Origin: Archivesica marissinica
Lineage: Eukaryota > Mollusca > Bivalvia > Venerida > Vesicomyidae
Direction: 5' to 3'
Length of the DNA: 64,000 bases
Assembly: GCA_014843695.1 (NCBI GenBank)
Contig: CM026390.1
Span: 61,139,235 to 61,203,234 of the forward strand
Below are positions 40,785-52,202 of this stretch, one piece after another. The position numbers were made by a program, and so were the translations under genes. Every line of letters begins with the position of its first letter. The stretch's first letter is position 1. Under the pieces are notes generated by a model. That model was not told the origin of the DNA and did no database searches. It worked only from the letters and a program-made list of their open reading frames with translations.

Positions 40785-40985
40785 TTTTTTTAGTTTAAAC
40801 ATATTTTATTGCATTCATTCTATATATACAATGTGCCGAACGAAACAAATGAACACACTTGTATAATTATGCATAGTATATACGATTTATGTCATTGTTG
40901 TGCACAAGAATTGTAATAAATGTTGAAGCAAATGGGTTGGGACACAAGTTTTAGCAACATTATGTATGGCCCTCTCCAAAATACT
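40785..40985. mobile_element. Old interspersed repeat (uninterrupted copy)
   Basis: AACATATTTTATTGCATTC at one end and GACACAAGTTTTAGCAACAT near the other. The same two ends occur on either side of the LINE at 43115-45775. Confidence 0.5.
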
Positions 40986-41360
40986 AGATTCTATCAGTTC
41001 ACTCTTCTTCAGAGCGGATGTATGTTAATGGCTGAGCCGCCAGAAAGGATGTATCCTCTAGAAATACTTTGAGCAATAGGTTTATTTGATTCAAATACAG
41101 CATTTGACCACAATCAAAACAAAATGTAATAGGAAAAATATAATAAAATTGAACAATGAATTTTGATCGGGACAACATAAATCCCAGTGATGTAACTGTC
41201 CCCATAAACTGTGTCCCCACAAAAGCCAATATGGTTATTCATTCCCCCATAGTGGTAGATGAAACATGTCCCTATGATGCTATCCCTAGGACTGACAATA
41301 ATAATGGCAATAACTATGTAAAGTGTTCCCATAGTACCATACTGTGGGGGCAAGCGTCCT
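40986..41360. other. No recognised feature
   Basis: Short ORFs on both strands. Repeated GTCCCC/GTCCCTA words, but no domain. Confidence 0.5.
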
Positions 41361-41614
41361 CATGGCTGTCCGATTAGCGAAGTGGTCAACGCGCTCGCCT
41401 CTGGCCAATGCAACCCGGGTTCGATCCTCGGACCGGGAAGTATGTGAGATGTTACGGTGGTCGCTAGATCGGACAGTTGGGGGTTTTCAGGGTACTCCGG
41501 TTTCATCCCACACGAATGACCACATACGTACGTTTTCATCCGCGCCAACGAGAGTTATTAATATAAATTGTTAGAACTTGCTTCGCAATCGTTGTAAAAT
41601 AAATAAAGTTTAAA
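41361..41614 (+). mobile_element. SINE family A, full length
   Basis: A box GATTAGCGAAGTGGTCAACG, B box GGTTCGATCC, a core with GGGGGTTTTCAGGGTACTCC, and tail TAAAATAAATAAAGTTTAAA. No TSD recognised. Confidence 0.92.
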
Positions 41615-43050
41615 CTGATATTTCATGTTCATATAGTCCCAAACACGTATTAACAAAAGAATAGTATTTTAGCATTTTTAAAAATACAACAAGCTAGCGT
41701 ATACGTATACTATTTTCATTCATTTTGAACATGTAGAAACTTACGCGTGCGCGTGCGCGTGCGCGTGCACAATTAAGCAAGCTCTTGACAAGTAAATGAT
41801 GACAAAAGAGTTATCAATACTATGCCTATTTGGTACACGTTGAACATCGGAAGTCGTGTAGCCAAGCAGGGACTAGTTGACTTAATGTATCAATGCATCA
41901 ACGATATGCTACGAATAAGTGTCCAGTTCGACCAAGTATGAACATCTTTTTATGTTGGACAATTGTAGTTATATATGCATAAGCCATGTCTGAAACCCGC
42001 ATCTGAACATCACGAAATCATTCTTACAAACACAATAAGACTTCCAATTTGCTAAGACTGAATAGTTTCCGTGCTCTCGATGTGTGCATACTTACGGTAC
42101 TTCAGGAGAGACATTAAATAGCGATGAAGCGTGTCTGTGACATTTTATATGTATCGTCAATAGCTCTATTTCCGGACGCCACCTGTTTTCGAATTTGTTT
42201 GCAACTAACGACATCGCTGTCAGTAGTAGGTAGGTCTACTTGAATTGTTTGGTAGACGCTAACACTTCAAACACAAAAATGAGCAAAGCAGATCAATATT
42301 CATCTATTATTTCGAAAATATGATATATAAATCTCATTCACGTGTACCCCTAAGCCCTTACACCGAGATATATGCAAATAAATATTTGTTTAATTTTGTA
42401 ACGTGAGAAGTCTAATGCTTGGCTTTACAAAGTCACGTGTCAAACACGTGGCAATATCATAACAGACATTTCTGGTACATAAAATTTGATTGGTGGCCGA
42501 AATTTAAGTTCTTTTTTGACGCCATGTTGAATTGACATGTGAATGAAATTGTGGTTTTATTTTAAAATATGTTATGCAATCTGAGTTTAGTCAAGCGTAT
42601 TAAATGCAAGAATGGTCAATTTACATAGTAATATTACACATTCAAACATTAGGTGACTGAATACCGGTACGCCCATGGTAATATTTACATCGCTAAATTG
42701 CGTGTCCTTCAATGAATATACGGGCATGCGCATTCGCAGTGTTTGGTAGCATTTCTTTGATATTCTTTGATTAATTAATGTAAACATAAGTAATGTATCA
42801 CGACACTCACGCTAATTTTAAACACGCCCAATGTTCATGCCCCAATGGGAACTATTAACCTACGATTCATTCCCTAAATATATCCGAGCTGTTTCGTTCT
42901 ACTAACTACAGCTAATAAACCGATGCCATGTTTGTCCAAAGCAGGCTAAATTGCCACTGGCATGGGATTTATAAGTTTCGTCCGAGTGATGGCTAGATGA
43001 GTTACCCTCTCTAAATAAAGAATTTACTTATGCGATTCCAGGCTTTGTGT
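41615..43050. other. No recognised gene; AT-rich intergenic DNA
   Basis: Contains a short alternating purine-pyrimidine tract (GCGTGCGCGTGCGCGTGCGC, 41744-41770) able to adopt Z-DNA. No coding or RNA signal otherwise. Confidence 0.55.
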
Positions 43051-43114
43051 TTAGTTTAATCATATTTTATTGCATTCTTTATATTCAATGTACAATACAA
43101 CTCAAATTTGCTAA

Positions 43115-44437
43115 CCTGTTACAGATGAAATAAATAAGATATATGGTACAAACATTGTAACTAATGACACTGAATTTCTGATCAATGATACTGATTTAAT
43201 AAGTACAACCTGGTTTAAAAAAACGGGACTTCACATTGTTCACCTTAATATACATTTTATTTACCCAAATTTAGATGAAATTAAGTTGATAATGTCTGAT
43301 CAAAATAATATTGACTTGTTTTGTATTTGTGAAACGTTTTTGGATACCACAGTTAGTGATCATGAACTTGTTATTGATGGTTATACTGTGTTTCGAAAAG
43401 ACAGAAATACGTTTGGTGGAGGTTTACTTATCTATGTTAAAGACTACTTAAGCTGTACTCATAGGGTAGACCTGGAACACTCTAATTTAGAAGCTATTTG
43501 GCTTGAGGTTAAATTTAAACACTCTAAACCATTACTTGTGTGCTATACCTACAGTCCACCATCATCCACAGTTGAATGGCTTACACATTTCTCTAACAGT
43601 CTCGATAAGTCATACTCAGAATTTAAGGAATGCATCATACTAGTTGACTTCAACTTCGATTTGCTCAAGCAAGACCATAATTCAAACACATGGATTAGCC
43701 TTCTTGATTTCACTCAGTTGGTTTGTCAACCTACACGAGTAACTCAAACCACGTCAACACTGATTGATCATGCTTTTACAAATACACCCAATAATATATC
43801 AGAGGTTACAGTCCAAAGTTATTCCATTAGTGATCATTACCCAGTTTGCATCACCAGGAAAACTAATGGCCATAGCAAAAACACTTCGATTCATAAATGT
43901 ATTCAGTATAGATCATTGAAAAATTTCAATGAAGCTGAGTTCTTACTTGAACTTTCCATCCAGCCTTGGTCACTTGTAGACATTTTTGGTGATCCGGACG
44001 ACTCATCTGATGTATTCATTGATATGTTCGCTACTGTTCTCAACAATCACGCACCTATCAGAAATAGACGAGTCAAATGGACGTCACAACCAAACTGGAT
44101 AAATTCAGATATTTTAGAAGCTATAAAACATATAAATCATTTTCACAAGAAACAAATATCAGATAAGTTTAAAATATGGAGACAAAAAGTCAAATCACTT
44201 ATATTTACCTCAAAGCATAATTACTACACCACACATATTAACTCGAATAAACACAATCCGAAACAATTATGGAGCAGCCTAAATGAATTATCAGGACTGA
44301 ACAATAAATCTCAAACACAATACCTACATGATGAAAATGGATGTAAAATATTAAATGCTAACTATACGGCCACTATTTTTAATGAACATTTCTGTAATAT
44401 TCATAGGCTGATAACCTACCATAATTTACATCAATGA
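43115..44437 (+). pseudogene. LINE apurinic-type endonuclease, C-terminally broken
   Basis: Open from just after a stop at 43112; the first ATG in frame is 43286, but LINE-like HIVHLNI precedes it. Motifs in order: CICETFLD (catalytic Glu), GGGLLIYVKDYL, VDFNFD (GDFN in active enzymes, so Gly is changed), and SDHYPV near the end. A linker follows to NYTATIFNEHF, where RT should begin, and the frame stops at 44437. It provides target-site nicking in intact elements; here it is not expected to be functional. Confidence 0.85.
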
Positions 44438-45350
44438 CTTACCTATGACTCTTACCAGCACAGTTGCAGACATATTTGCTGACGATACAACTATATCTGC
44501 CTCCGATCAATCTCTTGACACTCTTACTACTTCTTTATCTACTGATTTGATAAATGTTCAACAGTGGTGTTTAGACAATCGTATGATTCTCAATACCTCT
44601 AAGACCAAAATCATGTATATTTCCTCTAAATCAAAAGCTCATAGTATCAGTGAGTCTGCTCTTGAAGTGAAAGTGAACAACACCGTCATACATCCGAGTT
44701 CTGCTGAACGACTACTCGGAGTTATGATTGACAACACACTATCCTGGGATAAGCATACTGACAATGTTCTCAAAAAATGTAACTCTTATTTATATTTATT
44801 GTCTCGTATAAAAAGGTATCTCTCTATTCCCAATCGCAACCTCTTCTACAATGCTTACATATTGCCTCACTTAGACTTTTGTTGTGTGATTTGGGGTAAC
44901 TGCAACTCATCTTTAGAAGATAAAATAGTTCGGTTACAAAAGAGAGCAGCTAGACTAATTCTAGATCAGGACTTTGACACTCCATCGCAATTATTATTCT
45001 CCCAACTAAAATGGATGACCTTTCCAGAACGAGTCATATATCAGAAGGCTATACAAATGTATAAAACATTACATGGAGCTGCTCCAGACTATTTAAAATC
45101 GTCCTTCACTTTTACTTCTGATATACATCCTAGAATTCTTAGATCAACCTCAGAATATCAATTATACACACCAAGACCAAATTGTGAATTATTGCGTAAT
45201 ACATTTGAATTTTCAGGATCATCTATTTGGAATTCATTGCCTCACTCAGTTGAATTTTCAGGATCATCTATTTGGAATTCATTGCCTCACTCAGTTCAAA
45301 ATGCTCCAACTATCCAACAGTTCAAAATTCTCTACTTAAGGTGGCACTAA
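44424..45350 (+). pseudogene. LINE reverse transcriptase, C-terminal half
   Basis: Begins at IYINDLP, in a different frame from the endonuclease, then FADDTT (catalytic Asp pair), LNTSKTKIMYIS, ERLLGVMID, LDFCCVIWG, RLQKRAARLIL and GSSIWNSLPHSV. The upstream RT blocks are absent and the junction is near 44403-44423. A 45-bp segment near the end is duplicated in frame. The gene is dead but looks young, since the remaining frame is intact. Confidence 0.87.
45208..45297 (+). repeat. 45-bp in-frame tandem duplication in LINE RT
   Basis: GAATTTTCAGGATCATCTAT to CACTCAGTT occurs twice without change, duplicating EFSGSSIWNSLPHSV. Confidence 0.93.
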
Positions 45351-45744
45351 AACAATTCAAACTAATCGCGTACTTCTACTGTTATTATAAACGTGTATTG
45401 CCATTGCTATATTTATTAGAATCGGAAAATTGCTGTCCTTAAGTTGATTTCATACATATTTTGAAGATACCACTACAAGTCAAATCTGCACATTGTTAGA
45501 TAGATCTAGTATCATTAATTGTCTCATTCCCATTTTCTACTCTGCTAGCCAATTCCATATATCATCATATTCCATTACATATTAAATATAGTTTCTCTAT
45601 TGTTCAGCTTTTACATTACTATGTTATTCCAATGTGCAGTTCTCACTTATAGTGCTATCTTTTGATTGCATTTGATTGTATATATGTTGAGGGCCTCATG
45701 GTAGATTAACTTTTGTTAAATGAGTACTCTCGTTAAATAAAGTC

Positions 45745-45775
<31 letters not shown>

Positions 45776-45776
<1 letters not shown>

Positions 45777-46165
45777 GTATATATATTGAGAAGCAAAAGG
45801 GTTGAGCCACAAGTTTTAACAACATTAGTTTCGGCCCGCCCCAACATACTAGTTTGTAATTAACAAAGAGACCGAATATAGTATAAGAGCATTGCAATTA
45901 GGATACAAGTTTTTGATTACAATTAAGGGGATAATAATGGATATGATAAAAAATACCAAACCAAAGAAAGCTTTGTGTGTGTTGATATTGTATATTTCCT
46001 AAGTTGCGGAGATAAAGATATTGAAGTGAATGAATTACTACGTCGATATGATATGCTCATGTTTTCTTGCCAACATATCATTTGTATGAATTGTAAGCAA
46101 ACTGTGTGCTATTGCATTCATGCATATTCATGGATCACAACTGGCTTAAGCTATTTTGATTTTAA
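45776..46165. other. Old repeat right flank (to about 45855) then nothing recognised
   Basis: GAGCCACAAGTTTTAACAAC at 45798-45817 matches the right part of 40785-40985. The remainder has only short ORFs. Confidence 0.45.
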
Positions 46166-46408
46166 GTTTATTTAAATTCGCTACCGGTTGCTCATATGAG
46201 CGACGGGCCGTCTACCTAACTACACCTTTCCTGGACAGGGTCCAGCGGTTAACCAGTACTTTGTGCACCAATCTCCGAAAGAAACTGCCAACTTGTTCAT
46301 ATAAAGAGACAAAGTCTGAGCGGGGCTCGAACGCGTGACCATCTGTGATGATAGGTTACAGTAATATACAAGTCAGCGACCTTAACCATTCGAGACACTA
46401 CATTATAT
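46166..46408 (-). mobile_element. Chimeric SINE: family C body with family B tail
   Basis: On the minus strand the family C head and body (GGTCGCTGACTTGTATA, AAGTTGGCAGTTTCTTTCGG) run to near 46207. They continue into CGTCGCTCATATGAGCAACC then GGTAGCG, the 3' end of family B, instead of the normal C end. Confidence 0.75.
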
Positions 46409-46556
46409 TGATTATGTTGCATGAAATCTGAAAATTAACAAAAATGCAGGCAATTTAAATTCACAGTTCGTGTTTCTTCAAAGAGTTCGTCGTTTTTCTT
46501 ATGCAAGAATGTAATCGTTTCAAGCAGGAACATGTTCATTTAGGTAATCTAATCTA

Positions 46557-46752
46557 GTTAATACAAATTTATTTTAGCTTGATTGCGATGCAAAATCTTG
46601 CAGCATTAGTTGAGTCGCCCCCGAGTCTTCATTCTTCATGGAATCCATTGACACGAGGGAGAAAGACGAGCCAATGTGGACTTGGGTGTGGGGGTTGAAC
46701 GCAAACTGCTCAGTTACGAGACGGGGACCTATCCACTGCACCACCGAGGGTC
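46557..46752 (-). mobile_element. SINE family G, minus
   Basis: Head on the minus strand CCTCGGTGGTGCAGTGGATA, with a B-box-like region near GTTCAACCCCC. The tail complement is TACAAATTTATTTTAGCTTG, shared with family D. Confidence 0.72.
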
Positions 46753-46773
46753 CACGTGCAGATGTATCTGAAG

Positions 46774-46925
46774 GCTGTCCGATTATCGCTTATGTCTCGT
46801 TCGATCCCCTCTAGTATGATTATTACATATGGTACAGTGACCACCATGTCAGCCTTCTTGGCACACTGGTTTCCTCAACATTATGCATATTTTTATCTTC
46901 GCAATAGAGCGTGATTAGTATAATA
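46774..46925 (+). mobile_element. Very diverged SINE family A fragment
   Basis: GGCTGTCCGATTATCGCTTA, GTTCGATCC, ACTGGTTTCCTC and CGTGATTAGTATAA follow the order of family A. Large gaps. Confidence 0.4.
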
Positions 46926-47709
46926 TGACTATTCCTACCCATGGCCATTGTTGTTTTGCATTGAAGAGCATCTTTTTTCAGTGTCATTTGAACACTCGCT
47001 TTTGTTGTAGCGGTTATTATTGACATTGCAGTAGAGATGCGTGTTCGAACTCTACATACGCATATGATCTGTTTGGTTGACAGGATTATGTCACGGTGGG
47101 GTATTGTCGTTAGATCTCAGCCGTGCCGAGATTTTATGAGATTTCATCGCCTCGTTGACGAAATGTTATCAGAAAAAGTCACTTATTGAATCCGTTTGTA
47201 TTAGATACCAACAGTAATTTCAATTATGTTCTTTATGTTAATATATTTGTTTTGTTCAATCTGATTTACGAAAGTTATTGAAACTATTTGTGTGGTCTAT
47301 TTTATAAACAAACAAAAATGGCTGACTTATTGGTGGTATTTGTTGATATGGTGGTGTGATGTTAAACCATGTTGCTACTTAATTGTGTCGCGGAACTGTC
47401 CAATGTTTAAAATTTGCAACAGGTAAGGTACATCCAGGTGGCTGAGGCTTTATAATGTCACACTGATATAGAGCTTGGGATATATTTTCTCACAGAAAAT
47501 TGCATTTTAGGCGGGAAACTCCTTTTTATTCACAACAATCTCGGTTGTTGACTCTTTAATACGCCAGTTATAGTGGTTATATTATAAATTGAACGCTAAA
47601 ATGTATATTTTGGGATGGCTTAAAGCACCTTTTGATTGTTTTCTATACATGCTTTTATGCAAATATGACACGTTATTATTTTTTTGGAAATACAATGCGC
47701 TTATCTACA
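46926..47709. other. No recognised feature
   Basis: Unique-looking intergenic sequence. ORFs below 70 codons. Confidence 0.5.
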
Positions 47710-47714
47710 CCAGC

Positions 47715-48185
47715 CAGGGCCGTCGCTGGAGCTATTTTGATGATACGCACGACAAAATATGATTGTTTGTCGAGTGAGCATAGCGAGCGAGTATGCTAGG
47801 GGGGATTCGGTGGCATGCCCCCCCCCCCCGGAGATATTTTGAAATGAAGCTATTTCCTGCATTTCAATGCATTTTGTAACATACACTTGCAGGATTAAAG
47901 TTCTTACGACAATCCGTAAAAGGTATAAATTATGGCTAGATGTATACATGATCTATCGCCTTTATCGATTAAACAAGCATGTAAAATAGCGCAAACTAAA
48001 TTTCGAGATGCACCATATTTGCAATGGGCTCAATTATTCCACTACTCCACACATCACGGCGCCTATGTATCCCTACTCCCCCCCCCCTGGGGTTTTATTG
48101 CATTTTTGGAGTTTTCATTTTGTTTGCATTTTCGGAGACTAATGATACGCACGTGCGTACTTGCGTATGCCCAGCGACGGGCCTG
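47715..48185. mobile_element. hAT-like MITE, 471 bp, 5-bp TSD
   Basis: CAGGGCCGTCGCTGG at the left and CCAGCGACGGGCCTG at the right are inverted with one mismatch. CCAGC flanks both sides (47710-47714, 48186-48190). Inside are a C-run of about 13 bases (47818-47830) and CCCCCCCCTGGGG at 48079. No ORF. Confidence 0.78.
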
Positions 48186-48530
48186 CCAGCAGATAGATAC
48201 AATTCGATACTGTACCATTACGAGATGTCATGCTACCTACGGCAGAAAACAAATTATATGGTCTTGATAGCACGTGTCAAATCCCTATCTATATAGGTTC
48301 CTAATGTGATAGAGGGCTGTAATGATCTTGATAGTTAGAGGAAATATTTTAGCGCGGACACAAACTTAATTGTATACAGTTATTTCCTTTTTATAATAAG
48401 ACATTTGTAATACAATGTATGTGTTTCATTAAGGAGCGTTGATGGGACTACTTCATGCACATTGCGTGGAGGAAATAATTATATTACTGTACCCTGTGTG
48501 TGTTTTTTATCGTCGCTACTGCGGTTGTCC

Positions 48531-48672
48531 ATGCCTGGAGGTTATAAAACTTTTATCCAATCTCAAAACTGAGCCTCAAGCGTATGATTGGTTCAGCCGA
48601 AGTAACACTCAGAATCAACCAATCAGATCATTTGAGTTTGAGATCTGAGAAAAAGTTTATAACCTCGAGGCC
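48531..48672. mobile_element. Hairpin MITE, GGAGGTTATAAA family
   Basis: TGGAGGTTATAAAACTTTT at the left pairs with AAAAAGTTTATAACCTCGA at the right. The inner arms around TGATTGGTT and AACCAATCA also pair. Relative of 5428-5571. Confidence 0.75.
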
Positions 48673-48679
48673 ACGTGTG

Positions 48680-48910
48680 CGATGCCCCCTGAAGAGACAC
48701 TCGTATGCCATTTTAGATTTTGGAGGATAGTGTAATGATACAGACCAATTCCAGAGTCTCCTCTGGTTCTTTTACATGTACGGTGTAAAGCACCGACACG
48801 ATATACCTCTGTTTAAAGTCCCTTCCGATAGACTGTTAATATGATATGGGTCAGACGAGGGATCGAACCAGCATTCCCCGGATGCAACGTGTAACAACTG
48901 GACACTACAT
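48680..48910 (-). mobile_element. SINE family B, minus, truncated
   Basis: TTTTAGATTTTGGAGGATAG, CTCCTCTGGTTCTTTTACAT, and the B-box complement GGGATCGAACC. The 3' tail is shortened and the head is degraded near 48900. Confidence 0.85.
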
Positions 48911-48949
48911 GTATTGTTATTATTCCCTGCTCACTATATCTATACGGAA

Positions 48950-49187
48950 TAAGCAGGTTCGATCCCCCGTCTGACCCTAATACAATTAACAGTCTTTCAG
49001 ATGGGACGTTAAACCGAGGTCTCGTGTCGGTGCTTTACACTGTGCACGTAAAAGAACCAGAGGAGACTCTGGAATGGGTCTCTCTCTGTATCATTGCACT
49101 ATCCTCCAAAATCTAAAATAACTAATCTCTTCAGGAGGCGTCGCTCATATGGGCAACCGGTAGCGACGATAAATAAACGTAAACACA
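48950..49187 (+). mobile_element. SINE family B, plus, 5'-truncated at the B box
   Basis: Starts GCAGGTTCGATCCCCCGTCT and runs to GGCAACCGGTAGCGACGATA. Facing the minus copy 40 bp upstream, it forms a head-to-head inverted pair. Confidence 0.9.
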
Positions 49188-49221
49188 CTTGGTATTTAAC
49201 CCCGTTGTAGGAATCGTGGTT

Positions 49222-49468
49222 ATTGTTTGTGGTTACGTTTGTGTGTGCGCGAGTGTGATACGTGCGCCCGTGCGGGTACATATATGTGCGTGTGCGCGCG
49301 TGTGTGATGTTGTGTGTGCGCGTGTATGGTTGTGTGCGCGTGCGTGATGGTGTGTGAGCGTGCTGGTGAGTTAGTGTGCGCGCGCGTGCGTGTGCTATGG
49401 TGTGTGCGCATGTGCGATGGTGTGTGTATGCGCGCGTGTGCGATGGCATATGTGGTTGTGTGCACGTG
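49222..49468. repeat. Degenerate (TG/CG)n tract
   Basis: Almost 250 bp of alternating pyrimidine-purine words such as GTGTGTGCGCGAGTGTG and GCGCGCGTGCGTGTGC. Z-DNA-prone low-complexity sequence; the His/Thr-rich ORFs on the minus strand are artefacts. Confidence 0.85.
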
Positions 49469-49628
49469 GAAGCGCTACATTATAATATAATTGTAGCAAA
49501 GCTTCATTGTTTATGATACTCACATATATTAGGAATGTCTTACAACTGTGTTTTCTTCTGCTAGATAGGCTCCACATTATCATATTCGCTAGGTACTATT
49601 ATTTGATTTGTAAATCTAGAGTTGTGGA

Positions 49629-49749
49629 ACCTATGCGCGGCGTATTCCTATGCGCGGCGTATTCCTAAGCTCGGCGTATTCCTATGCGTGGCGTATTCCT
49701 ATGCGCGGCGTATTCCTATGCTCGGCGTATTCCTATGCTCGGCGTATTT
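49629..49749. repeat. 17-bp tandem repeat in the element end, 7 units
   Basis: CCTATGCGCGGCGTATT with CTCGG and CGTGG variants, seven units here, against two at the same end of copy 1 and one at the opposite end. Confidence 0.93.
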
Positions 49750-50186
49750 TCCATTCCCATCCGTATTTAAAATATTTATATAGTTCTAGGCTAATTTCGC
49801 TGACAGAGCTGAAGCATGGTTCAATAGCATTCCGTTGAGTGTATCGATAGGCTGATGCAACTGTCACGTGACTCGTCCAATAGGCGAATATAAACAAGCA
49901 AATCATTTGGGAGAATATGTCCACCGAAACTTATACGGGGTGTGAGCAATTCAGGTAGCTATCCGAATTAAAAAAATCTACAACTAACCCGAAAAATAGT
50001 TTCTATACCATTTCTGAATAAGACCAATAAGTGTTTTTATTCAATGATGTACACTATCAAAATAGGATATTCAACAATTTATGGTGGGTAAATAAAAAAT
50101 AACAAGTACGCCGTGCATAGGTGCCCTGAAGTCTTCAGTTCCCCATATAAACGGGTGCCGACCGACGGCGTTGCGATAGCTATATT

Positions 50187-50436
50187 TTACACTTTATTTA
50201 TTTTACAATGATTGCGAAGCAAGTTTTAACAACTTATATTAATCACTCTCGTTGGCTCGGATGAAAGCGTATATGTGGTCATTCGTGTGGGAGGAAACCG
50301 GAGTACCCGGAGAAAACACACATGTCCGATCTGGCGACCATCGTACCATCTCACATGCTTCCCTGTCCGAGGATCGAACCCGGGTCGCATTGATGAGAAG
50401 CGAGCGTGCTAACCACTGCGCTAATCGGACAGCCGA
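50187..50436 (-). mobile_element. SINE family A, minus, nested in a TIR element
   Basis: Full length, from tail complement ACTTTATTTATTTTACAATG to A-box complement AACCACTGCGCTAATCGGAC. ATAGCTATATT (50176-50186) and ATAGTTATATT (50437-50447) are a TSD with one mismatch. The empty site is visible in element copy 1 near 36766. Confidence 0.93.
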
Positions 50437-50593
50437 ATAGTTATATTACAGCAAGGTTACGTGATGAATCTAAATCTGTCAACAAGAGTGTTTTCACGAC
50501 TTAAGAAAATAATAATATACGGCAAGTGCAATTAACATTTTATACTTGTCATTATATGTGGGATTTACGCCGAGCATAGGTTCCACCACTCTA

Positions 50594-50984
50594 CTATATT
50601 TCGCCTGTAAAAGAATGCGTTCACCGCGTCTGATTTTACTAACTTTACATCAATTTCGCATTGAATTCTTGATCAGGGAAACTTGAAGCTTTTTCAGCAC
50701 GAAGAACACATAGCCGAGAAACAGAAACTCGCCGCCACTTACCATAAACTAATGTACGGTTCTATTGCATGTCGAACAACTGCTACTGTGCTGGAATTGT
50801 ATATTCATAGACGATAATATATGATATTATAATACATGGATCGTAGAGCATACTTACTGAGAACTCTATTATTCATTATATGTGCAACATATATTAGTAT
50901 CATATGTAATGTCCTAAATGTTATTCTGGGAACTGTCACTGTCTGTCGAAACTACAAGAAAAGAAAGTTCATAAATATATCGAA
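50594..50984. other. No recognised feature
   Basis: Sequence between the TIR element and the satellite. No gene seen. Confidence 0.5.
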
Positions 50985-51238
50985 CACCTATAGATATATC
51001 GATTAAATATGAATACATTGATTAAATATCAATATACCGATTAAATATGAATGCATCGATTAAATATCAATATACCGATTACATATGAATACATCGATTA
51101 AATATCAATATACCAATTACATATGAATGCATCGATTAAATATCAATATACCGAGTGAATATGAATGCACCGAGTAAATATGAATGCATCGATTAAATAT
51201 CAATATACCGAGTAAATATGAATGTATTGATTAAATAT
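50985..51238. repeat. 38-bp satellite, left remnant
   Basis: GAATGCATCGATTAAATATC and AATATACCGAGT units, more diverged than on the right side, ending in GATTAAATAT where the foldback element begins. Confidence 0.9.
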
Positions 51239-52196
51239 GTGGGTGAAGTTAGCAGTGAGCAGTGTACTGCCAGTGTACTGCTGTACTGCTGGCAGTGAGC
51301 AGTGTACTGCTGTACTGCTGGCAGTGAGCAGTGTACTGCTGTACTGCTAGCAGTGAGCAGTGAGTAGTGTAATCCAGCAGTGAGTTATGTATTCTAGTAG
51401 TGAATGATGTGTATATGCCAAATTTCGAAAAATAAATAAATAAAAATAATAAAAAATGTTTTTTTATTTATTTACTGCCAGTGTACTGCTGGCAGTGAGC
51501 AGCGTACTGCTGTACTGCTAGCAGTGAGCAGTGAGTAGTGTAATCCAGCAGTGGGTAGTGTAATCCAGCAGTGAGTGGTGTATTCTAGTAGTGTATGATG
51601 TGCAAATGCAAATTTTCGAAAAAAAATTAAAAAAAAAAAAAAATTCTATCATTTTCCGTACTTGCTTTTCTGGCAGTGAGCAGTGGGGAATGTACGAGTA
51701 GTGTATTCCAGCAGTGGGTAGTGTAATCCAGCAGTGAGTGGTGTATTCTAGTAGTGTATGATGTGCAAATGTAAATTTTTGAATAAAATAATAAAAATAT
51801 TTTTTATATCTTTTTCTGCTTTTCTGGCAGTGAGCAGTGGGGAATGTACGAGTAGTGTATTCCAGCAGTGGGTAGTGTAATCCAGCAGTGAGTGGCGTAT
51901 TGTAGTAGTGTATGATGTGCAAATGTAAATGTTTGAATAAAATAATAAAAATAATAAAACTATTTTTTATATCTTTTTCTGCTTTTCTGGCAGTGAGCAG
52001 TGGGGAATGTACGAGTAGTGTATTCCAGCAGTGGGTAGTGTAATCCAGCAGTGAGTGGTGTATTCTAGTAGTGTATGATGTGCAAATGAAAATTTTCGGG
52101 AAAAAAAAATAATAAAAAAAAAATTCTATCTTTTTCCGTACTTGCCTTTCTGGCAGTGAGCAGTGGGGAATGTACGAGTAGTGTATTCCAGCAGTG
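51239..52196. repeat. Left foldback arm with tandem subrepeats
   Basis: Begins with GTACTGCTGGCAGTGAGCA units, then about four units of roughly 170-180 bp containing TCCAGCAGTGGGTAGTGTAA, TATGATGTGCAAATG, an A/T-rich stretch, and GCAGTGAGCAGTGGGGAATG. Confidence 0.9.
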
Positions 52197-52202
52197 TTAC
52201 GC

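Larger units (their letters stand above)
43115..45775 (+). mobile_element. Non-LTR retrotransposon (CR1/Jockey-like), internally deleted
   Basis: An endonuclease reading frame, a truncated reverse-transcriptase frame, a short 3' UTR and a terminal (TTA)n tract at 45746-45775. The RT fingers and palm between the endonuclease linker and the YINDLP motif are missing. It lies within an older repeat seen entire at 40785. Confidence 0.88.
49616..50593 (-). mobile_element. TIR element with 17-bp terminal repeat, copy 2, carrying a SINE
   Basis: Reverse orientation relative to 36456-37242. The end GTTGTGGAACCTATGCGCGG and the opposite end GAGCATAGGTTCCACCACTC are inverted. A family A SINE interrupts it at 50187. 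Confidence 0.82.

Noticed and set aside
49099..49583. His/Thr-rich ORFs on the minus strand
   Set aside because: Products of the alternating TG/CG tract.
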